NCBI RefSeq assembly: GCF_910592395.1
Contig: NC_088315.1
Location: 17,841,808-17,905,807, forward strand
Length of the DNA: 64,000 bases
Source of the DNA: Lineus longissimus
Lineage: Eukaryota > Nemertea > Pilidiophora > Heteronemertea > Lineidae
Reading direction: 5' to 3'
Of the stretch, positions 57,605-64,000 are shown piece after piece. The notes beneath the pieces were generated by a model that saw only the letters and a list, made by a program, of their open reading frames with translations, made no database searches and was not told the origin of the DNA. How positions within the stretch are numbered: the first letter of the stretch is position 1; every line of letters starts with the position of its first letter. The position numbers and the translations under genes are program-made.

Positions 57605-60600
57605 TGACTAACTTATCGTAGCTATGACCCTATCCACAGAAACAGTCTTTGCAACTGATTAAAAAGATAAGTAAAAGTGATGAGCTCTGTTTTTGGGCAG
57701 GCTCAAAATTTGATGAGGGCGGTGACGACAACTATGAGATTAACTTCCGTTGACCTCATCTTGGTGAGGACAACACCGAGTACCCTACACACGTACCCTT
57801 TTAAAAATTGTTATTGACCTCACCACGCTTTTTACAAATCATACTGATACATTCATTTTTGCAATGACCTACTCCACTATCAACACAATGCGTACAAATT
57901 ATCTGCCGATTTTTCTCCAGAGTGATTTCATAACTCTAACAAACGTATGACTGACACTAAACGTTCCTAATCAGACAAATTATTGGCAGTGAAACATTCA
58001 CCCTGGAGAATCAGTTGCCCAGATTGCCGAGAATCTTATCAGGCCTTCCAACTTACTGAGCAGACTGCCCTGGGTAGTGCTATGTGACCCTGGAAGAATG
58101 GCTTCCTCATAAGAAAAACAGCCAAAATGTGTGCTCGTTGGGTAATTTTCCAAAATAAACTGTGTCCATCTGGTAATGTGGACGATATGTCATCATATGT
58201 GACCCGTCACAGCAAAACCAAGCACATGTCCCACAGAAGATGAGCCTAAATGACACCAGGAGATAATGAAAGAAATTAATGTGCTCATATTTCACAAAAG
58301 GCAGACAACAGTGAAATGAAAAAACAGTCCGTCTCAACCTGCCAAGCTCAGTGCGACATGCGCCTGGTTTTGCTGTGACGGGTGACATATGCACTCAATT
58401 TTGAGGTAAATCAACCGGCGGATTACTCCGTGAGTGTGGTGCACGCACAAAATCAATCCACGGCCATGCATGTTTTCCAATTTGTTTGCTATCCATAGGA
58501 CAAATAAGCAGTGCATTTTTCTTTCCAGCTAATGCAAATCATGCTTGAAGAACCTTGCCAGATGAACACAACGATAATTCATTAAAAGACTCCAACAACA
58601 CACTTTTACAACTTTTGAATAAATTTTGGTTAAAATTTATAATTCCTGATCAGAAATGATGTAGTTTGATCGCATTCAACTATCAATCAATTGAACAGTG
58701 ACACTTATTTCATCAATTGATGAATTTAGGCCGTGAACGGGGATTGTAAACACGTTCCAAATTATTTCTGTTCCCAGGACATGCCAGCTCAGCAAACTGG
58801 AAGACCTGTCTGATCCTCGGCAAGCTGGAGAATTGTTGTAAGCTTGTTGCGGCCGTGATGATCAGGTGGCATCATTATCGACTCTGATGATAATTTCGTA
58901 TTCATTGCCGCATCAGGAATGTCAAATGACTCGACAGTAAATAATAGACGGTCATCATCATAAACAATACGCCAAATAAAAGAAGAAAAGATATGAGGTA
59001 GGAGATATACATTATACCAAATATACACATAAAACATGCAAGTGTACATTTGTAATTACTTCATGTACACATGCACTACTGAAACAATGCATTGGTCATT
59101 ATTCCTTAAAAACAGCTGATGAAACATAAAACAAGTGACAAACATGAATATTTGTATGCCGGTTCTATCAATTAATCAATCCTTTATAGGCCTACCCACA
59201 AAGAATTACGCACATTTTCCTAGAAAATCCGTCACAATTCCCAAAATCAATTTTTTACTCCTGATGACTACAAACAGGATGGTACCACTTCAAATTGGTT
59301 TCATGAGTGTTTTAATGGTCAGCCATGTTCGAGGGTAGATTAATGCCAATGATCTGGGCCTAGGCCTACCCCCAACACGCCATGGATTTTAGTACATGCA
59401 GCATTGACCTCCTCACCTAAAGAAATGCAATTCACTAAAGCAACAGGGGTCAGTCGATATCAACTGAATACCAACACACATGTCACAGGACAGCACAGTT
59501 CTCTTTTCTTTGCTTTATTTACCATTGAAAGATGTGCAACAGGTGCCAAGAACCTTTCCCTGATGAAACCATAGACTTCCAGAATTAACATATCTGCATA
59601 GAATAGAACTACCAGGAGCGATTTGAAAAGGTGAAGGCCTTTCCATTTTCTTGGGAAACTAGTATTAAAACAGACTAGCCCTCCCCCCCACCCCTCCAAG
59701 GTGAGTGACCGAGACTACATCTGACTGAAGGATACCTCATCGCGGGCCTTCCCTGAACTTGGCCCACAGCTGAAGCACTCTGTAGAGCAATTATGTCCAA
59801 AAGGCGAACAACAACACTAAAAGTACAATTAACTGCAAGGGATAGATTACAAGTTATTATATGTAGAGCTTAATAAGAGATTCTGAGGCTGAATTTTGGA
59901 AGTCTGAAGCAAAAACACAATTTGAAGAAGAACATTTTTTTGCACCAAAGGGTGGGGGTAGTATCCTCACCTCACAAGGGAGCTTGGCAGTTTCCTTGTG
60001 CCCCCTGGGTACCGCTTGGTGCCCCAAAATCTCCGCATCAATCAAGGCAATGACTTGATATATCAAACTATACAAGGCAAAGTGACTTGCCCTAGATTAG
60101 AAGTAGGCAGACACAGAGATAGTGACACACTGTGGCATCACAACAACCTCCCAATGATGACGATGGGAAACTCCACCCATGTCATCAATAAAAATTCAAT
60201 TCCTCCCTATAGCGACAATTGGAAAGAGTTCAATTCGTTCAGATAGATCAATATGCTCTGTCTATCTGTCTACCGTCTATAAATAGCTATGACTGAGCGT
60301 GCACATAAACAGTACGCTGCACCAGATCAGGTGGGAACCGACTGAATGAATCGCTAACGGAATCAATATTTGTATGATGTGTACATGTATATGCTGCAGA
60401 GATGTGGAGATGGGCAGAGTACATGTATATATCTTAAGAAGTACATACAGCCGCAATGGCTAGGCAATGCAACAAAATAAATTCTATTCACAAGTAAGCC
60501 CATGCCTAGCTTCCTCCATCGTCATACAAACAAATTCATCTTGTCTGGGAGAGTGTATTTCAGATTATAGTCACCTTTCCTCCTGAAAATGTTTTGAAAA

Positions 60601-60650
60601 CATTTCATTTGATTTTATGGTAACTAAATCGTGTTACTGTTACTGTTAGT
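57605..60650. other. Intron 1, lower part
   Basis: One family C MITE (58198-58388); otherwise no gene or repeat family recognised. A first SBF coding exon was looked for here and not found. Confidence 0.5.
58198..58388. mobile_element. MITE family C
   Basis: TGTGACCCGTCACAGCAAAA to TTTTGCTGTGACGGGTGACA, same orientation and interior as 25570-25764. Confidence 0.7.
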
Positions 60651-60658
60651 GGTGGTGA

Positions 60659-61081
60659 TCACATCAAGGGCTCCTGACTTGTCTGACCAGGAGTTTTATT
60701 TGTAGGTTTGTTAAGACCCTTCAAAGCAGCGCACTCAAATTGAAGCAGCCCACTCGATCTAGGAGCCTTAGGCTTAGACCCTGTCCCAAGATTTGCAGGG
60801 GCTGGGTAAGGTTTGACCTCTGGAGTGAGAAATGCTTTCCCCAAGCCAACTGCAAAGCTGGCGCTGTCACAAGTTTTTTCTGGCCTTTTTCGTGTGTCGG
60901 ATGCATTTCGGCCAAAGCTGCCAAGGTTTTGAGTAGACCTATGTACCTTAAGCAACAGACTGATTCACAAACCAGTTTCTTCTACAGATGATTTAAGTCA
61001 GTGTACCAAGTGAAAATTTGCATGAGTGGCTGATACCTTGCGTAGAAGCAGGTAATCAAAGGTACAACGAGCAAACGCCAT
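60659..61081 (-). CDS. Possible two-exon gene, 110 residues, unknown function
   Basis: Exon A (61081-61037) encodes MAFARCTFDYLLLRK, donor AAG|GTATCA. A 90-bp intron ends GCTTAAG. Exon B (60946-60659) continues in phase 0 as VHRSTQNLGSFGRNASDTRK, a lysine/proline-rich middle (PEVKPYPAPANLG) and a C-terminus ending SQEPLM before TGA. Composition is more GC-rich than the flanks and looks coding, but no family is recognisable, the acceptor is weak and no AATAAA follows closely. It could be exon remnants of another gene or a chance open frame. Confidence 0.3.
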
Positions 61082-61348
61082 TCCATTCTAAAGATAGGCG
61101 GGGAGGAAACACGTAATCAGCTACAGATGGTAAACAGAACATATTTGCGGGATTTATTGGACCATTCCGCTTCATATACTGCCAGAGAAAATCTGCAGCT
61201 GATGCAATGTACATGTAGGCCTATATGTTCAATGAAATCTTCAAATCCTTTTGCCTCGTTTTTTCGTCTCATTCTGCTTCGGAGTGTTATAAAATGCATC
61301 CAAGTACACCCACCCACTTCCCATTCGTTCCAAGAGCCAGGGCTTTCC

Positions 61349-61591
61349 AAATATTTGCAGTCTGCTGGGTGATAGACTGAACCAATGGTATCTGGAAACC
61401 ACCAGGTTGCCCCAGGGGGTGCCAGACTGCAGTCCCCACCAGTCCAAAATATTGCTTGTGATCTATCCCAAAATATTTGCAGTCTGCTGGGTGATAGACT
61501 GAACCACCGGTACCAGGACACCACAAGGTTGCACCAGGGGGTGCCAGACTGCAGTCCCCACCAGTCCAAAATATTGCTTGCGATCTATCCC
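61349..61591. repeat. 121-bp tandem duplication
   Basis: Two copies starting AAATATTTGCAGTCTGCTGG and containing CCAGGGGGTGCCAGACTGCA. Confidence 0.9.
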
Positions 61592-61848
61592 AAAAAGTGT
61601 GTTTAGGGTGGTCGTTCATATCTTGCGCGGAATTATCGTAACATCTGGGTGGAGGCTAACAAACTTTGATACTGAAGTCAAGAGGTCCCCTTAGCCCTCG
61701 CATGCATACATTCAGTACAGCATACATTCCGCATGTGCAGTATTCTGCATGTTTTACATTTTAAAGCATGTTTAGTACATTCAACATGTACAGCACAAAA
61801 ACCAAACAGTGTAAATTCATCTTTTGATTGAAGATATGATGAAGTTAC

Positions 61849-62192
61849 CAAAAATCTTTTGAATTTCATCAGCTTTTCAATCATCCCTAATTGCTAGTCT
61901 CAAACTGTAGACTAACGTCAAAAATCTTCTGAATTTCATCAGCTTTTCGATCATCCCTAATTGCTAGTCTCAAGCTGTAGACTAACACCAAAAATCTTCT
62001 GAATTTCATCAGCTTTTCGATCATCCCTTGCTAGTCTCAAACTGTAGACTAACACCAAAAATCTTCTGAATTTCATCAGCTTTTCGATCATCCCTGATTG
62101 CTAGTCTCAAGCTGTAGACTAACACCAAAAATCTTCTGAATTTCATCAGCTTTTCGATCATCCCGGATTGCTAGTCTCAAGCTGTAGACTAA
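61849..62192. repeat. 66-70-bp tandem repeat, five copies
   Basis: Copies start near 61851, 61921, 61991, 62057 and 62127 with AAAATCTTCTGAATTTCATC and CTAGTCTCAAGCTGTAGACT. Confidence 0.92.
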
Positions 62193-62194
62193 CA

Positions 62195-63895
62195 CAACTT
62201 GAACCATCCAATGCAACCCAAATCAATATTCTACCATCTAATCAATAGTCATCAATCAGGGGAGGCTGGATGCAGGTAACTGGTTGGAGCATTTTGAGAT
62301 TCTCCATCATCAGTACCTTCAGTCTTGTAGCTGATTTACTGTAAAGAAGACTCGCAATGTATTTTACGTACATCCGACAGACATTTTTTTTGTGCATGAA
62401 TTTTTCATCGTCACTAGTGTTTACTCATTACTATATTTACAGAGTTTTCTTCAGAAAGGTACTGAACAAGAAATGATTACAGTCTCTTCTTGAACATCTA
62501 ACAAAAACATCCAAGGATTTCGAACCGAAAAAGTTCCATTTACTATAATGATATAAGCAGACTGTCGGGTGCCTAGCTGATCAAGGAGGGGGGCACCAGG
62601 AAACCACCCTAGGGGGCACCAGGCTGCTGACCCAGCAGCTTGGACTTTTCAGCCTCAAAATGTCTCTTGGGCTAACACATACAACCCACCCCTAAAACTA
62701 GTAAAAGTGAGTCTAGGGCTGTCACAATCCACATGTTTTTTCCATCGCAATTGTTCACAAAAAAACTTTACTCAATGTGATCGGCGGATCACCCCAGACC
62801 TGCAAGAGTTAAAATAAACAACCATGTCAATGCCTATTATTTTTTTTTAACTATACAGATGAAAATTCCAGTTCTAGTCCTCATCGCATTTGGAAGAACA
62901 GATTTATAAGTACCGGAACTTATTCCTAGAAAATGCAACAAGTTCGGATGTACATCTGCCTCAGATTCGGCCAACTGTCATAATAATTTTTTCGCAAAAG
63001 TAACGATGCATCCCTGACAAGTACATTTTAACCACTCAAGGTGAGCCTGAGTGCCAAAAACAATGATACTTTAAACCGAGGATCACATCAACAATTACTG
63101 TCATTGGCTTCATCTTTAAACTCAGATTGCCTATTGACCTTGATTGTGGATCATTCATTGCAACATGCGGAAAGACAAAGGGACCATCTCAACAAACACT
63201 GGTGCTTACAAATAGCAGTCCACTGTCTACAGCATAATTTGGGAGGGACACCCCCTGCTCTCTGTTTTTTCATTTGCGCATCACATTTGCACCAAAAATT
63301 GGGACTTTTTTGAATAACTTGATATTTTTTGTATATGTTGTCATGATAAACTTCTGAATTGATTGACCACCTCATGATAATGGTCTATGCAAAGATGATA
63401 GATTGGACCATTTTCAAGGCCAAGAAACCGCAAAATACTTCAGGGGGGTTTTAAACCCCTCTAAAAAATTTGAAGTAATTTTGGTCACCCTCATTAGCAC
63501 ACACAACATTTTTTAACTGTGTGTGTTTGGGGTAATTGGGATGCCTGAAATGATTCCCCATATTACCCCCTCACCTTCAGAAAAAGAGACTACATCATTT
63601 TTTCTTCTTCTAATTCATTTTCCAGATTGACAAACCCTCCCTGTACAATACTGGTGTATGTTTTTTGGCACCAGCACATTTTGAGATGGTCCCCAACTAC
63701 CTCTTATGCTGTAATTATATGTACACAAGGAAATACACGGATGAGCACTTGTCCCGGTAATTCAAATATAATTGACTGCCAGCATCAGGACACCCTGACA
63801 ATGAGGGGGAATTATCTTTAGTGGAGTATGACTGGAGAATAGCATGCAATTCGGATGATGTGCTACATGTAAAATAAAACAAAAGCCATGATGTA
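62195..63895. other. Intron 1 or 5' flank, upper part
   Basis: No gene, repeat family or promoter signature recognised; AT-rich with TATTTTTTTTT-type tracts. Confidence 0.5.
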
Positions 63896-63899
63896 CACG

Positions 63900-63945
63900 T
63901 ACAGTAGAACCTCTCTAAAAGGACACCCTGGGCCTTGGGACTACT
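63900..63945. mobile_element. Foldback MITE (family A), fragment
   Basis: Only the left end TACAGTAGAACCTCTCTAAA is present, then similarity fades. Confidence 0.5.
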
Positions 63946-64000
63946 ATTTTCACCCCTACTGAAAAGGCCAGCCAACTTTCGCATATAATGAGACACTCTT

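Noticed and set aside
60659-61081. First coding exon of SBF
   Set aside because: MAFARCTFDYLLLRK does not resemble the conserved SBF N-terminus, and the donor phase (0) does not match the phase 1 needed by exon 1 of the window.

Overview
This is a eukaryotic, animal-type window. It is AT-rich, with long introns bounded by GT-AG splice sites, many foldback (MITE-like) elements, tRNA-derived SINE-like sequence and more than a dozen minisatellites. Repeat content and gene structure suggest a marine invertebrate (lophotrochozoan or invertebrate deuterostome). I cannot fix the phylum from the sequence alone.

One gene dominates. On the minus strand, 24 exons between 56682 and 2695 encode an orthologue of the SBF/MTMR5-MTMR13 family (SET-binding factor, the DENN-domain pseudophosphatase myotubularins). 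Splice phases agree at every junction. The joined exons (3708 nt) leave 1235 whole codons open, covering uDENN-cDENN-dDENN, the SBF2 domain, the GRAM domain and the start of the myotubularin phosphatase-like domain. The initiator exon lies beyond the right end (intron 1 exceeds 7.3 kb). The rest of the phosphatase-like and PH domains lies beyond the left end.

Layout, right to left in gene order: 64.0-56.7 kb is intron 1, with foldbacks, short tandem repeats and a possible small two-exon gene at 60.66-61.08 kb. 56.7-48.6 kb holds SBF exons 1-4 and, nested in intron 2 on the same strand, a compact two-exon gene for a 60-residue protein (52048-52825) with a CCAAT/CRE-like promoter and an AATAAA signal. 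Beside it is a PIF/Harbinger-like element inserted into a hAT-like element. 48.6-33.8 kb is a 14.8 kb intron of satellites and MITEs. 33.8-17.7 kb holds exons 5-14. 17.7-9.8 kb is a long intron with an array of Pol III B-box-like motifs, a cluster of five RFX X-box palindromes with YY1-like sites, and one possible extra exon. 9.8-2.7 kb is the densest part (exons 15-24).

The most unusual features sit on SBF exon boundaries: a 373-bp direct duplication that carries exon 14 whole, a four-copy 152-bp repeat that spans the exon 20 splice donor, a duplicated splice acceptor at exon 9, and a GC-AG intron between exons 23 and 24. I found no CRISPR array, rRNA gene or convincing functional tRNA gene.
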